In this document: in pieces, positions 1-9,138 of the stretch | Numbering within the stretch: the first letter of the stretch is position 1 | Layout: the number at the start of each line of letters is the position of its first letter | DNA from: Thermoleptolyngbya sichuanensis A183 | Lineage (GTDB): Bacteria > Cyanobacteriota > Cyanobacteriia > Elainellales > Elainellaceae | Length of the DNA: 64,000 bases | Reading direction: 5' to 3' | Assembly (NCBI RefSeq): GCF_013177315.1 | Contig: NZ_CP053661.1 | Span: 1,798,001 to 1,862,000, forward strand | Notes under the pieces: generated by a model | The model's input: the letters and a program-made list of their open reading frames with translations, nothing else | The model's database searches: none | Told to the model about the DNA's origin: nothing | Made by a program: the position numbers and the translations under genes

Positions 1-2
1 AG

Positions 3-809
3 CAAAAGGCGCAGGACTGGGTGAATCGGGCGCGGCAGGCGGTGGAATTGGCGGAAGCGCGACAGGGCGCGGCCACGTCGATGGACACTCGGCTGGAGGC
101 CCACGGCACCTGGCGAACGGCGATCGCCCTGTTGCAGCAGGTTCCCGAAACGGCGATGGCCTACGCCGAAGCCCAGCAGTTGTTGGCGCTCTATCAGCCA
201 CGCCTGCTCGACAGCAGCGCCCGTCTCCAGCAGGAAGAAACGGCCGTGGATGCCCATCAGCGGGCGCTGCGGCTGGCAGATCTGGCGGCCGAGGCGGAGC
301 AGCGCAGGCAGTGGTCGCAGGCGGTGCAGCACTGGCAGGGGGCGCTGGCGGCGGCGCAGCAGGTGGCCGCAGGCACGACCGTCCATCCCCAAGTGCAACC
401 GCTGCTGTCATCCTATCGGGCATCCCTGGCGACGGCACAGGAAAAACTGAAAGGGGCGATCGCCGCTCAGGCAGCCGAGCAAGACCTGGAGCGCAACTGT
501 AGCGGTACGCCCCGCATTTGCACCTACGCGCAGCGGGGCAGCGTCATGCAGGTGCGAATTACGCCCAGCTATGATCGGGTGCTGCAAGAGGCGGCCGCCA
601 TTACTCAGGTCACACAAGAGACTGATCCGGACTCGGCCATCATGGCCCACTTCAATCCACTGCTGCGGGCGATCGCCACCGTCGGCGAAACCGCCCAAAT
701 TCCCATTGAGGTCTACAACGCTGACGGCTCCCTGTTTGGCATCTACGATCCCGCCCTGGATGGATATGTTTCTCGCGAAGTCCGCAACCAGCAGCACAAG
801 CGTCCCTAA
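3..809 (+). CDS. C-terminal part of an unrecognised helical (TPR-like) protein, 5' truncated by the window
   Basis: The frame is open from the window edge, so the GTG at 21 is probably internal and the true start lies upstream. The first 150 or so visible residues are Ala/Gln/Glu-rich amphipathic helices with a TPR-like rhythm (a WSQAVQHWQGAL segment). A more compact C-terminal part follows, with two cysteines (CSGTPRIC) and a beta-rich end. I do not recognise the family. The stop lies 14 bp before the inositol-monophosphatase-like gene on the same strand, so the two are probably co-transcribed. The coding frame is convincing; the function is unknown. Confidence 0.75.
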   Translation, partial: QKAQDWVNRARQAVELAEARQGAATSMDTRLEAHGTWRTAIALLQQVPETAMAYAEAQQLLALYQPRLLDSSARLQQEETAVDAHQRALRLADLAAEAEQRRQWSQAVQHWQGALAAAQQVAAGTTVHPQVQPLLSSYRASLATAQEKLKGAIAAQAAEQDLERNCSGTPRICTYAQRGSVMQVRITPSYDRVLQEAAAITQVTQETDPDSAIMAHFNPLLRAIATVGETAQIPIEVYNADGSLFGIYDPALDGYVSREVRNQQHKRP

Positions 810-823
810 CCCCCCAACCCCGA

Positions 824-1630
824 ATGCACTGGCCCGACATTCTCAACTTTGCCGAAGCCGCTACTCATTCAGTTGGCCAGCAACTGCTCCAGGACTTTGG
901 GCAGGTGCAGGCCGATGAAAAGTCCGACGGCAGCCTGGTGACGCGGGCCGACCGCTGGGCCGATGAAACCCTGCGGGGGGCGATCGCCCAGCGGTTTCCC
1001 GACTACGGCATCCTCAGCGAAGAGTTGACCCACGTTTTTCCGGCTCAGGACTGGTGCTGGATCATCGACCCCCTCGACGGCACGACCAACTTTGCGCGGG
1101 GCATTCCCATCTGGGGCATTTCCCTGGGGCTGCTCTATCAGGGCACGCCGGTCTTCGGCTATGTGCATCTGCCGCCGATTCAGCAGTCGTTTCATGGCTA
1201 CTGGCCCGGCGACAGCGGACTGGAGATGCCCACCGGAGCCTTTTGCAATGGACGGGCGATCGCCGCTAGCCCCGACGCGCCTAGCGGCAACCACTTCTTT
1301 AACCTGTGCGCCCGCAGCATTGCCATCCTCCAGCAGCAGCCCTTCCCCTGCAAAATCCGAATGCTGGGCGTTGCCACCTACAACCTGCTCACTGTGGCAG
1401 CAGGAGCGACGCTGGGCGCAGTCGAAGCCACCCCCAAAATCTGGGACATTGCCGCCGTGTGGCCCATTGTGCAAGCCGCTGGAGCCGTGTGGCAGCCCCT
1501 AGAGCCAGGGCCGATTTTTCCGCTGGTGCCGGGGCAAAACTATGGCGATCGCCCCTTCCCCACCCTCGTTGTCAGCCAGCCCGCCCTTCTGGAAGTATTT
1601 CTCCCCAGAGTCGCCGTTTTGAGCAAGTAG
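824..1630 (+). CDS. Inositol monophosphatase family protein
   Basis: This is a Mg-dependent sugar or inositol phosphate phosphatase of the IMPase/FBPase/CysQ superfamily, predicted cytosolic, 268 residues (usual for the family). The metal-binding signature is complete: SEE at about 65-67, DPLDGTTN at 82-89 and WDIAA at 207-211. The substrate cannot be read from the sequence; myo-inositol-1-phosphate, histidinol phosphate or PAP are all possible within this fold. It starts 14 bp after the preceding partial gene. It converges on murA, with a shared hairpin in the 83 bp gap. Confidence 0.9.
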   Translation: MHWPDILNFAEAATHSVGQQLLQDFGQVQADEKSDGSLVTRADRWADETLRGAIAQRFPDYGILSEELTHVFPAQDWCWIIDPLDGTTNFARGIPIWGISLGLLYQGTPVFGYVHLPPIQQSFHGYWPGDSGLEMPTGAFCNGRAIAASPDAPSGNHFFNLCARSIAILQQQPFPCKIRMLGVATYNLLTVAAGATLGAVEATPKIWDIAAVWPIVQAAGAVWQPLEPGPIFPLVPGQNYGDRPFPTLVVSQPALLEVFLPRVAVLSK

Positions 1631-1640
1631 AGCGCAGAAA

Positions 1641-1684
1641 GTAAAAAGAAGAGGCTGAGGATCAAGTCTAATCCTCAACCCCTC
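1641..1684 (-). terminator. Rho-independent terminator for murA
   Basis: Read on the minus strand just past the murA stop, this is a hairpin with a 7-bp core (TGAGGAT/ATCCTCA) extended by GAGG/CCTC across a small internal loop. An 8-nt apical loop and a T-rich tail (CTTCTTTTTAC) complete it. It lies in the 83 bp between the convergent IMPase-like gene and murA and may serve both. Confidence 0.65.
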
Positions 1685-1713
1685 GCGCTAGCCTTCTTGC
1701 GGAACTGTAGTCG

Positions 1714-3096
1714 CTAGCTACGCGGCATCACGGGCAGGGATGAAACCGACTCGGCCCCCGCATCGCCTTTCACCCGGCGGATCTGGGCCCCCAGCAGCTT
1801 CAGCTTACCTTCCAGATCATCGTAGCCTCGATCCAGATGGTGCAAGCCTTGAATAATCGTGGTGCCGCGTGCCGCCAGCCCCGCCAGCACCAGCGCCGCC
1901 GATGCCCGCAGATCCGTCGCCACCACGGGCGCACCCGTGAGGAACGGCACCCCGCGAATCACAGCGTGATTGCCCTTGGTGCGAATATCTGCGCCCATGC
2001 GGTTTAGCTCGGCCACATGGCCCATGCGGTTTTCAAACACGGTTTCGGTGATGATGCTATCGCCCTCGCTGAGGGTCAGCAGCGCCATAAACTGCGCCTG
2101 CATATCCGTCGGAAAGCCAGGATAGGGCAGCGTTTCAATATCCGTCCCCAACCGCGATGTACCGGGCACAATGCGAAGACGGCTAGGCGTTTCTTGAACC
2201 ACCTCCGAGCCGATCGCCCTCAGTTTGGCAATCACTGCTGTCAAATGATCCGGCACGACCGGAGCCAGCGACAGTTCAGATTGGGTAATCGCGCCTGCCA
2301 CCAGAAACGTGCCCACTTCCACCCGGTCGGGAATCACCGCGTAATCAACCGAGTGCAGACTGGGCACGCCCGAAATCACGATCGTATTTGTGCCCGCACC
2401 GCGAATCCGTGCGCCCATCGCCCGACAGAAATTGGCCAAATCCACCACTTCTGGCTCCTGGGCGGCGTTTTCCAGAATCGTTTCGCCATCGGCCAGGGTC
2501 GCTGCCATCATCAGCGTTTCCGTTGCGCCGACGCTGGGATAGTCGAGGTAAATCCGCGCGCCTTTGAGCCGTCGATTCACCCCCGGAATGCAGGCGTGAA
2601 CCGTACCATGCTCGATCTGCACATCGGCTCCCATCGCTTGCAGTCCGCGCACATGCAAATCGACTGGACGCGCTCCAATCGCGCAGCCGCCGGGTAGGGG
2701 AATCCGCGCAATGCCCAGCCGCGCCAGCAGGGGCCCAATGATGAAAAAGCTAGCCCGGAGTTGGCTGACCAGCTCGTAGGGGGCTTTGGACTGGCTGAGA
2801 TGGCGAGCGTCGATTTCTAGCGCGTCATCCTTGCGGGTAATTTTTACGCCGAGGGCGCTCAGCACCTCGCCCATGCGGGCCACGTCGGCCAGCGAGGGGA
2901 CATTGCGAATGCGGCAGTCTTGGCTACACAGCAGCGAACCAGCCATCAGCACCAGCGCCGAGTTTTTGGCACCGCTGATGCGAACCTCGCCGCTGAGGCG
3001 GTGTCCACCGATGATTTCTAGGACTGGGCTGCGATCTTCAGGTGAAGAATGGGTCACGGGTGAATTGAGAGAGGGGTTAATGGGTCTATCCTCCAA
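1714..3096 (-). CDS. murA: UDP-N-acetylglucosamine 1-carboxyvinyltransferase
   Basis: MurA transfers enolpyruvate from PEP to UDP-GlcNAc, the first committed step of peptidoglycan synthesis, in the cytosol. The family signature SGAKNSAL is at about 41-48 with Lys44. The catalytic loop [12 protein letters not shown] carries Cys138, equivalent to the fosfomycin-target cysteine. The rest follows the two-domain EPT fold to the end. At 460 residues it is longer than the usual ~420, because of an N-terminal tail of about 26 residues before LEIIGG and a Ser/Ala-rich C-terminus. A later start is possible, but no in-frame Met lies nearer the domain. It stands alone, with a terminator downstream. Confidence 0.95.
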   Translation of the reverse strand: MEDRPINPSLNSPVTHSSPEDRSPVLEIIGGHRLSGEVRISGAKNSALVLMAGSLLCSQDCRIRNVPSLADVARMGEVLSALGVKITRKDDALEIDARHLSQSKAPYELVSQLRASFFIIGPLLARLGIARIPLPGGCAIGARPVDLHVRGLQAMGADVQIEHGTVHACIPGVNRRLKGARIYLDYPSVGATETLMMAATLADGETILENAAQEPEVVDLANFCRAMGARIRGAGTNTIVISGVPSLHSVDYAVIPDRVEVGTFLVAGAITQSELSLAPVVPDHLTAVIAKLRAIGSEVVQETPSRLRIVPGTSRLGTDIETLPYPGFPTDMQAQFMALLTLSEGDSIITETVFENRMGHVAELNRMGADIRTKGNHAVIRGVPFLTGAPVVATDLRASAALVLAGLAARGTTIIQGLHHLDRGYDDLEGKLKLLGAQIRRVKGDAGAESVSSLPVMPRS

Positions 3097-3466
3097 GTGC
3101 GCCTGTCAATCTTAAAGCTTTTCTTCTGTTTGTTCCATTTCTGGCATGCCTGTTTTTGGCTGCGCCTGCTTCTAGGGGCTGCTTCTAGGGCCTGCTTCTA
3201 GGTTTGTATTCCGGCTCATGCCCTATCGTTCCCTGAGTAGATGCTCAGCCTTCGCATCTATCTCAGCAGAATTTGGTCTTGATTTTACCGGAAAGGTTTC
3301 GTGTGTCTATAGCTCTGACCATTACTTTGCCAAAGCCGGGCGATCGCCCCCCGAACAGAAACGCTACAGAACCGCCAAAAAAGTAGCAAAAAATTGTCGG
3401 CAGGAGTTGACGAAAGTTTCATCTATGCAGCATGATGGTAAGTCGCAGCGTTGAAATGCGTTGATT
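3097..3466. other. Intergenic region upstream of murA and tRNA-Leu
   Basis: This 370 bp gap should hold the divergent promoters of murA (minus strand) and tRNA-Leu (plus strand). The only structured feature is the triple tandem repeat at 3166-3204. The short open frames here have no coding character that I can support. Confidence 0.6.
3166..3204. repeat. Three tandem copies of a 13-bp unit
   Basis: CTGCTTCTAGGG plus one variable base occurs three times in a row (from 3166, 3179 and 3192), about 70-110 bp upstream of the murA start. The third copy is less complete at its end. The role is unknown; replication slippage is the likely origin. Confidence 0.85.
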
Positions 3467-3550
3467 GCGGAACTGGCGGAATTGGTAGACGCGCTAGATT
3501 CAGGTTCTAGTGTCTGCAAAGACTTCCGGGTTCAAGTCCCGGGTTCCGCA
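3467..3550 (+). tRNA. trnL: tRNA-Leu (anticodon CAG)
   Basis: This is an 84-nt class II tRNA. The acceptor stem GCGGAAC pairs with GTTCCGC and A3550 is the discriminator. The anticodon stem CTAGA/TCTAG (3494-3498/3506-3510) closes the loop TTCAGGT, giving anticodon CAG at 3501-3503, which reads CUG leucine codons. The long variable arm lies between 3511 and 3523. The T arm is CCGGG-TTCAAGT-CCCGG. CCA is not encoded: the base after A3550 is T. A hairpin follows immediately. Confidence 0.97.
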
Positions 3551-3557
3551 TGGATGA

Positions 3558-3595
3558 AGAATGGCTAGTGGCGATTGCTGCTAGCCATTCTCTTT
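3558..3595 (+). terminator. Hairpin terminator after tRNA-Leu
   Basis: An 11-bp perfect stem AGAATGGCTAG/CTAGCCATTCT (3558-3568/3581-3591) with a 12-nt loop, followed by CTTTGG, starts 8 nt after the tRNA 3' end. The T-tract is short, so termination strength is uncertain. Confidence 0.65.
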
Positions 3596-3802
3596 GGGAA
3601 TTCTTCTAGCACTCACTGGGGTTAGGGTGTTCACGCATCCGCTAAAAGTTTGGAGAATTTCCGCCATTTTCGGGAAGGGCGATCGCTCGTTTGATTTACT
3701 TATCATTTCGTTACACCTTGTCATAAAAGACTAATCGAAAAACTCCCAGATTCCAGAAGATTCCAGCATCGACTCCCTGCTTCCTCAACCCGTGCTGAAC
3801 TC

Positions 3803-4642
3803 ATGCTGACAAGCCTGCAAAATCCCCTGGTTAAGCAACTCCGCAAGCTGCATCAAGCCAAGGGGCGGCGCGAACAGCAGCAGTTTTTGCTGGAGGGCAC
3901 ACACTTGCTGCAAGAGGCCCTGGCGGTGGGCTATCCGCTGGCGGTGGTGTGCTGCACGGAAACCTGGCGATCGCGCTATCCCGACCTGTTTGCGGCGGCC
4001 GGTCAGCGGGCGGAACGGCTGGAATTAGTGAGCGAGGCGGTGCTAGCGGCGATCGCCACCACCGTTAACCCCGATGGCGTGATCGCAACGGCTTTTCGCG
4101 TCGCGCCAAGACAGCCCAACGATCCCCGCCAGGTCAGCCTGGGGGTAGCGCTAGAGACCGTGCAAGATCCGGGCAACCTGGGCACGATGATTCGCACTGC
4201 GGCGGCGGCCGGCGTGGAGGGGCTATGGCTCAGCGCCGATAGTGTCGATCTAGATCATCCTAAGGTGCTGCGGGCGACAGCTGGGCAGTGGTTTCGGCTG
4301 CCGATGGCGGTGGCAGACGACCTGATCAACGTCGTGCAACAGTTTCGAGCAGTGGGGGGGCAGGTGGTGTCTACTTTGCCCAGCGCCACGCAAACCTATT
4401 GGGAAACCGACTTCACCCGGCCCACGCTGATTTTGTTGGGAAATGAGGGCGCAGGACTGTCGCCTGGGCTGGCGGCGCTGGCAGACGGTGCGGTGAGGAT
4501 TCCCCTAGCGGCTGGTGTAGAGTCGCTGAATGTGGCGATCGCCGCGGCGCTATTGGTCTACGAAGCTCGACGGCAGCGCATCCCTGCGACGATGGTGGCT
4601 GGATCAGAGCCGAGTCAGCCTATGCCCCGCGCTCTTGAGTAA
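3803..4642 (+). CDS. TrmH/SpoU-family RNA 2'-O-methyltransferase
   Basis: This is an RNA ribose methyltransferase using SAM in the trefoil-knot (SPOUT) fold. An N-terminal substrate-binding domain (about 1-100, with FLLEGTHLLQEAL) precedes the catalytic domain. The three SpoU motifs are visible: QDPGNLGTMIR at 121-131, LLGNEGAGL at 211-219 and RIPLAAGVESLNVAIA at about 232-247. At 279 residues it matches the 23S-rRNA-methylating branch more than the tRNA Gm18 branch, but the target nucleotide cannot be stated. Its 3' end overlaps by 23 bp the 3' end of the small minus-strand gene that follows. Confidence 0.92.
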   Translation: MLTSLQNPLVKQLRKLHQAKGRREQQQFLLEGTHLLQEALAVGYPLAVVCCTETWRSRYPDLFAAAGQRAERLELVSEAVLAAIATTVNPDGVIATAFRVAPRQPNDPRQVSLGVALETVQDPGNLGTMIRTAAAAGVEGLWLSADSVDLDHPKVLRATAGQWFRLPMAVADDLINVVQQFRAVGGQVVSTLPSATQTYWETDFTRPTLILLGNEGAGLSPGLAALADGAVRIPLAAGVESLNVAIAAALLVYEARRQRIPATMVAGSEPSQPMPRALE

Positions 4643-4901
4643 ATTGCTCAATGTCTGCCACGGCATCTTCCAGGTCTTGAACCGTGAACCGGGGCGATCG
4701 CGCTTTGTCCACCTCCCGATGAGGCGCTTCTGCCGAGGCAGGCTCAGGCTGGCTGAGGCGATCGCTGAGCTGATCGAGCGACTCGATAAACGCTTGAGAC
4801 GCTGCGTACCGTAGCTCTTGTTGATGTGAGTTCATAGCAGACTCCTGATCGACGCTGGGAAAAACAGTCTCCATCGTCTCTATCCGAATCTCTCCACGCA
4901 T
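4620..4901 (-). CDS. Small conserved-looking cyanobacterial protein of unknown function
   Basis: This is an acidic, mostly helical soluble protein with a characteristic core (MNSHQQELRYAASQAF near the start, LEDAVADIEQF near the end) that I recall as typical of a cyanobacteria-only small family; no function is known to me. Two starts are credible. ATG at 4901 has a near-perfect GGAGG at 5-nt spacing and gives 93 residues. ATG at 4835 has AGGAG at about 7 nt and gives 71 residues beginning at the conserved MNSHQQEL. The gene converges on the TrmH-like gene and overlaps its end. Confidence 0.65.
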   Translation of the reverse strand: MRGEIRIETMETVFPSVDQESAMNSHQQELRYAASQAFIESLDQLSDRLSQPEPASAEAPHREVDKARSPRFTVQDLEDAVADIEQFTQERGA

Positions 4902-4913
4902 AGAAACCTCCAT

Positions 4914-5236
4914 TCATGGAAAGCCCCTCATGGAAAGCCCCGGCGAGAAGAAACTCGTTTGTTCACGCGGTCTGGTCGGAAAACCCTTCCCAGTCTAGTG
5001 AACCGTGTTGGAAATGCCCAGCTTTGCTGGAGAACTGGGAGCAGCCCGGTGGGGCTGAGGAACACAATTCTGTTTCTTCAGCTTGCCCCTGAGAGTTTAG
5101 CAATGCGTCAGGAAATCTGCTTAATTTCCGGCGCTGAAGGGCGATCGCCTGCCTGTGAAATACGCGGAATTATATGCGACGTTCCCCGCAGCCACCTCCC
5201 AAAGCCGTGCCCGAAATTCACGTAGAATTTAGAACA
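4914..5236. other. Intergenic region with several small hairpins, no gene seen
   Basis: Hairpins such as CCAGC-TTT-GCTGG and AGCCC-GGTG-GGGCT lie close together around 5015-5065, but no known RNA family could be recognised. The open frames are short and unconvincing. The 3' border is the MITE-like copy at 5237. Confidence 0.4.
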
Positions 5237-5320
5237 TAGGACTTACGCACTTGCGATAAGTTTTCTGGATTTTGGACTATTTCTCGCGGGCTGCACCCGC
5301 AAGAAACACTCCATGAGTAG
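5237..5320 (+). repeat. MITE-like element, copy A (degenerate right half)
   Basis: The left end is TAGGACTTACGCAC, followed by TTGCGATAAGTTTTCTGG. The central hairpin is ATTTCTCGCGGGC-TGC-ACCCGCAAGAAAC, in which the right arm has lost perfect pairing. The right terminus (near CCCCTAG) is eroded. It shares order and sequence with copies at 34419-34504 (opposite orientation) and 61580-61671. It sits 59 bp before the lpdA start and could affect its leader. Confidence 0.8.
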
Positions 5321-5378
5321 CCCCTAGAACAGATAACAGTTAAGAAATCCAAACGGACATCCCCTCGGAGAAGCAGAC

Positions 5379-6812
5379 GTGAGCGAAGCATTTGACTATG
5401 ACCTGGTGATTATTGGTGCGGGCGTGGGGGGGCACGGCGCGGCCCTCCATGCCGTCAGCAGCGGGCTAAAGACCGCCATCGTGGAAGCGGCTGACATGGG
5501 CGGCACCTGCGTCAACCGGGGCTGCATTCCCTCGAAGGCGCTGCTGGCCGCGTCGGGGCGGGTGCGCGAGCTGCGCGATGCTCATCACCTCAAGAATCTG
5601 GGCATTCAGTTGGGCAACGTGGGGTTTGACCGACAGGCGATCGCCGACCACGCCGCCAACCTCGTCAGCAAGATCCAGGGCGACCTCACCAACAGCCTCA
5701 AGCGGCTGGGGGTGGACATCATTCACGGTTGGGCCAGGCTGGCGGGCCCCCAAAAGGTAAGCATTGCCACCGCCGAGGGCGAAAAGACCGTAACCGCCAA
5801 GGACATTATTCTTTCGCCCGGATCAGTGCCCTTCGTGCCGCCCGGAATCGAACTAGACGGCAAGACCGTGTTCACCAGCGATGACGCAATCAAGCTAGAC
5901 TGGCTGCCCAACTGGGTCGCGGTCATCGGCAGTGGCTATATTGGGCTAGAGTTTGCTGATGTCTACACCGCGCTGGGCAGCGAAGTCACCATCGTCGAAG
6001 CGCTGGATCAGCTGATGCCCGGATTTGATCCTGACATTGCTAAACTGGCGCAGCGCATCCTGATTGCGCCCCGCGACATCGAAACCCGCGTGGGGCTGCT
6101 GGCGAAAACCGTGAAACCCGGTTCCCCCGTGGTGATTGAGCTGGCAGATGTAAAAACCAAAGAAATCGTAGAAGTGCTGGAGGTCGATGCTTGCCTGGTG
6201 GCAACGGGCCGCATCCCCGCCACGAAGGACTTGGGTCTGGAAACCGTCGGCATCGAACTCGATCGGCGCGGCTTTATTCCGGTGAACGATCAGATGCAGG
6301 TGCTAATAGACGGGCAGCCTGCGCCACATCTGTGGTCCATCGGCGACGCAACGGGCAAAATGATGCTGGCCCATGCCGCTTCGGCCCAGGGCATTGTGGC
6401 CGTCGAAAATATGTGCGATCGCCCCCGTCAGGTGGACTACCGCAGCATTCCTGCCGCCGCCTTTACCCATCCCGAAGTCAGCTTTGTCGGCATGACGGAA
6501 CCCGCCGCCGTGGAACTGGGCAAGGCCGAGGGCTTCAAAGTCGCTGTTTCTCGCTCCTACTTCAAAGGCAACTCCAAAGCCCTGGCCGAAGGCGAAACCG
6601 ACGGCGTGGCCAAGGTAATCTACCGTGAAGATACGGGCGAAGTGTTGGGGGCCCACATCATCGGGCTACACGCCTCCGACCTGATCCAGGAAGCCGCCAA
6701 TGCGATCGCCCAGCGCCGCTCTGTCAGCGACCTCGCCTTCCTGGTGCATACCCATCCCACCCTGTCGGAAGTGCTAGACGAAGCCTACAAGCGGGCAGTT
6801 ACAGCGCACTGA
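5379..6812 (+). CDS. lpdA: Dihydrolipoyl dehydrogenase (E3)
   Basis: LpdA is a homodimeric FAD flavoprotein that reoxidises dihydrolipoamide with NAD+ in pyruvate dehydrogenase and the glycine cleavage system. The FAD Rossmann fold is at the N-terminus ([15 protein letters not shown]), the redox disulfide in [10 protein letters not shown] uses Cys44/Cys49, and a second nucleotide-binding motif, [12 protein letters not shown], is near 185. The dimer-interface active-site motif HTHPTLSE gives His459 and Glu464. Length is 477, as expected. The start is GTG at 5379 with an upstream GGAG. There is no neighbouring E1 or E2 gene, which is common in cyanobacteria. Confidence 0.96.
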   Translation: MSEAFDYDLVIIGAGVGGHGAALHAVSSGLKTAIVEAADMGGTCVNRGCIPSKALLAASGRVRELRDAHHLKNLGIQLGNVGFDRQAIADHAANLVSKIQGDLTNSLKRLGVDIIHGWARLAGPQKVSIATAEGEKTVTAKDIILSPGSVPFVPPGIELDGKTVFTSDDAIKLDWLPNWVAVIGSGYIGLEFADVYTALGSEVTIVEALDQLMPGFDPDIAKLAQRILIAPRDIETRVGLLAKTVKPGSPVVIELADVKTKEIVEVLEVDACLVATGRIPATKDLGLETVGIELDRRGFIPVNDQMQVLIDGQPAPHLWSIGDATGKMMLAHAASAQGIVAVENMCDRPRQVDYRSIPAAAFTHPEVSFVGMTEPAAVELGKAEGFKVAVSRSYFKGNSKALAEGETDGVAKVIYREDTGEVLGAHIIGLHASDLIQEAANAIAQRRSVSDLAFLVHTHPTLSEVLDEAYKRAVTAH

Positions 6813-6814
6813 AC

Positions 6815-6936
6815 GAAAAAAGAAAAAAGAAAAAAGAAGAACGAAAAACGAAACCTTTTATCTCTTCCCTCTTCGTTCTTCCCTCTTCCCTCTTCGTTCT
6901 TCTCTCTTCCCTCTTCCCCTCTCCCCCTTTTCCCTC
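6815..6936. repeat. Polypurine tract followed by polypyrimidine tract between lpdA and trpC
   Basis: From 6815 to about 6853 the top strand is almost only A/G (AAAAAAG units with GAACGAA), then from 6854 to 6936 almost only C/T (repeats of CTTCCCTCTT and TTCGTTCTT). The two halves are partly complementary, so the RNA could fold into a long imperfect A/G:C/U hairpin. The tract ends one base before the trpC ATG. Confidence 0.85.
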
Positions 6937-6937
6937 A

Positions 6938-7822
6938 ATGCAAATCCGTCGTCGTCCGCCCAACCCCGCTGTTGCGGTAGAAAATCTGCGGTATCAGATC
7001 AGTGCGCCCGACGCGCAGCCGCAGCATATTCTCGAAGAAATCGTCTGGCATAAGGAAACCGAAGTCGATCAGATGCGGGAGCGTCTGTCGCTGCTGGATT
7101 TGCAAAAAAAGGTGAAAGATCTGCCGCCGCCGAAGGATTTTGTCGAGGCGCTGCGGCAGGGCAAGACCCGTCCAGCGCTGATTGCTGAGGTCAAGAAGGC
7201 CTCGCCCAGCAAAGGCGTGATTCGGGAAGACTTTGACCCTGTGGCGATCGCCCGCGCCTACGAGCAAGCCGGAGCCGCCTGCATTTCTGTTTTAACGGAC
7301 GAAAAGTTTTTTCAGGGCAGCTTTGCCTATCTCCAGCAGGTGCGCGATGCGGTCGATGTTCCCCTGCTGTGCAAAGACTTTGTGATTTATCCCTACCAAA
7401 TCTATATGGCCCGGCTGCACGGAGCCGATGCGGTATTACTGATTGCAGCAATTCTCTCAGACAAGGATTTACAATACTTTATCAAGATTGTTCAGGCGCT
7501 TAACATGACTGCCCTGGTTGAGGTTCACACCCTCGAAGAGTTGGATCGAGTGCTGGCACTGCAAGGTGTCCATCTGGTCGGCATCAACAACCGCAACTTG
7601 CAGGACTTTTCTGTAGATCTGCAAACCACTTGCAGCTTGTTGGCCGATCGCCAAGCTCAAATTCAAAAACAGGGCATTCTAACGGTAAGCGAGTCGGGAC
7701 TGCACACTCCAGCAGACCTCAGCCAGGTCGAGCAAGCCGGAGTCGAAGCCGTGCTGATTGGGGAGTCGCTGGTCAAACAGCCCGACCCTGGAGCAGCGAT
7801 CGCTAGTCTGTTTGTCTGCTAG
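6938..7822 (+). CDS. trpC: Indole-3-glycerol phosphate synthase
   Basis: TrpC closes the indole ring from CdRP in tryptophan synthesis, in the cytosol. The beta/alpha-barrel motifs run in order: [78 protein letters not shown] and LIGESLVK. An N-terminal extension of about 30 residues ([10 protein letters not shown]...) before [10 protein letters not shown] is typical of cyanobacterial versions; total length is 294. The ATG at 6938 follows the polypyrimidine tract, which contains no Shine-Dalgarno, so translation may be SD-independent. No other trp gene is adjacent. Confidence 0.95.
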   Translation: MQIRRRPPNPAVAVENLRYQISAPDAQPQHILEEIVWHKETEVDQMRERLSLLDLQKKVKDLPPPKDFVEALRQGKTRPALIAEVKKASPSKGVIREDFDPVAIARAYEQAGAACISVLTDEKFFQGSFAYLQQVRDAVDVPLLCKDFVIYPYQIYMARLHGADAVLLIAAILSDKDLQYFIKIVQALNMTALVEVHTLEELDRVLALQGVHLVGINNRNLQDFSVDLQTTCSLLADRQAQIQKQGILTVSESGLHTPADLSQVEQAGVEAVLIGESLVKQPDPGAAIASLFVC

Positions 7823-7849
7823 CCTGCTGACGCTCGACCTGGGCAAATA

Positions 7850-7886
7850 ACTGGGCAACCGACTGGGCAACCGAACTGGGCAACTG
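7850..7886. repeat. Three tandem copies of a 12-13 bp unit downstream of trpC
   Basis: ACTGGGCAACCG occurs at 7850 and 7862, and a variant (ACTGGGCAACTG) at 7875. A degenerate fourth copy, CCTGGGCAAATA, lies just upstream. It lies 28 bp after the trpC stop and has no coding role. Confidence 0.85.
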
Positions 7887-8107
7887 ACTGTGACTCAAAC
7901 CCAAAGCTTCCATATTGGGAGTGTATAGCGGTTTGCGCCCGCGTGTGGTGACTGCACATCTCAGGTTTGAACGAGCCTGAGACAGCGGCTTACCGCCGAT
8001 TCTTTAGGTTGCCCACCCCTCATCCGACTCGCTCCGACCCGCGCTGGACGAGGCGCTTTTCCGTATCTTTTTTGCATCTTCAATTTAGAGTTAGCCTTTA
8101 GAATCCT

Positions 8108-8362
8108 ATGGAACCGATTCCCCTGCCGTCCCATATTCACTACGAGCTGCTGCTGCAACTGCTGGAACGCCAGACCACGCCCGCTGCTCAGCACCAGTCT
8201 CAGCATCAGGCCCAGGTTCATGAGCTAATCAGCACGCTGCGAAAGGCGCTGACCCAACAGAAGCGCCTAGAGGAAAGCCTAAGCCGCGCCAATGTGCCTA
8301 TTGACTATCGCTGGTCGCTCAACAGCGCGGGTTTGGAGACAGTCTCTTCTGAGGTGCGCTGA
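8108..8362 (+). CDS. Small conserved cyanobacterial protein (DUF5340-like)
   Basis: This is an 84-residue soluble helical protein. The N-terminal MEPIPLPSHIHYELLLQLLERQT, the Gln-rich helix VHELISTLRKALTQQKRLEE and the closing segment DYRWSLN match what I remember of a small cyanobacteria-restricted family (DUF5340). The function is unknown. It stands alone between trpC and the coiled-coil protein. The start is the first ATG; no strong Shine-Dalgarno is visible. Confidence 0.7.
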   Translation: MEPIPLPSHIHYELLLQLLERQTTPAAQHQSQHQAQVHELISTLRKALTQQKRLEESLSRANVPIDYRWSLNSAGLETVSSEVR

Positions 8363-9138
8363 GGTGGCAGTCCGCACCCTGTAGATTTCAGATTTCTTTA
8401 ACAAATCGGGCGATCGCAGATGGATGGGCAGTGCTAGCTGGGTTGGCGCAAGAGGAAAGCGGATTCAGCCGTGCTTCTTTCAATTTGAATCTCGGATCTG
8501 CTGAACACATCCTGTAAACTAGGATCAACAAGAAACAAGCATCGGTTATACAAGCTATGTTTTTCATAGGTTGTATTGCTGGTCACTTGGTCTTCTTCAC
8601 TACGCTTCTGTTTTTAATAGATTGATCGTGCATCTCTTAGAGCAGTTTCGTTCAGGTAAATTTGCCTGAACGACTTGATACAGGCTTGATTTAATTCCCT
8701 AGCTTGATCCTCCGGATTGAGGCTGAGTCCAGGTTGAGCTATTCATGAGGCTCAGACACACGGGGAATGATACAGATTCAAATGATTGAGTAATCGAGTT
8801 TTGGTCGTTGTTTGGAGTCTTCTAGGAATTTGTTTGGCAACTGCTTGTTGCTAACTATTTAGCTGATGTTGTAAGTGGCTTGAGTTAAAGCTTTTAGCAT
8901 TTACTCTTGGTATTTGTTTGACATCCAGCAAAGTGCTAAGCATTGAGCAAGTTTGAGCAGGTTTAATTCTTTAATTCATTTTGATGGGTCGATTCTTGTC
9001 ATCCTGGGCGCAAGGTTTAGTTTGTCGTTTTGATTAGTTTCTGCTGGCTCCGCTTCTGATTTAAGTTTCTTTATTAAACCCACTGGTTATCCCACGGCTG
9101 GCTGAGTATTGTGTGGCAAAACGATCGGGAGGCGCTGC
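8363..9138. other. Long AT-rich intergenic region
   Basis: This 776 bp stretch has lower GC than its surroundings and no credible open frame. It holds a near-perfect 24-bp palindrome at 8649-8672 and presumably the promoter of the downstream coiled-coil gene. A non-coding RNA is possible, but I see no recognisable family. Confidence 0.5.
8649..8672. promoter_or_regulatory. 24-bp near-perfect palindrome, candidate operator
   Basis: The left half CGTTCAGGTAAA and right half TTTGCCTGAACG are inverted copies with a single mismatch (T against C) and no spacer. This architecture suits a dimeric DNA-binding protein better than an RNA hairpin. It lies about 470 bp upstream of the coiled-coil gene. 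The binding protein is unknown. Confidence 0.4.

Noticed and set aside
2017-2697. 226-codon plus-strand frame inside murA
   Set aside because: It is antisense to conserved murA sequence, has no domain and is rich in His/Arg/Asn, as expected of a shadow frame.
5010-5090. Cluster of small hairpins that might be a riboswitch or small RNA
   Set aside because: No conserved core of a known cyanobacterial riboswitch or Yfr/6S RNA could be matched by eye, and there is no promoter or terminator pair.
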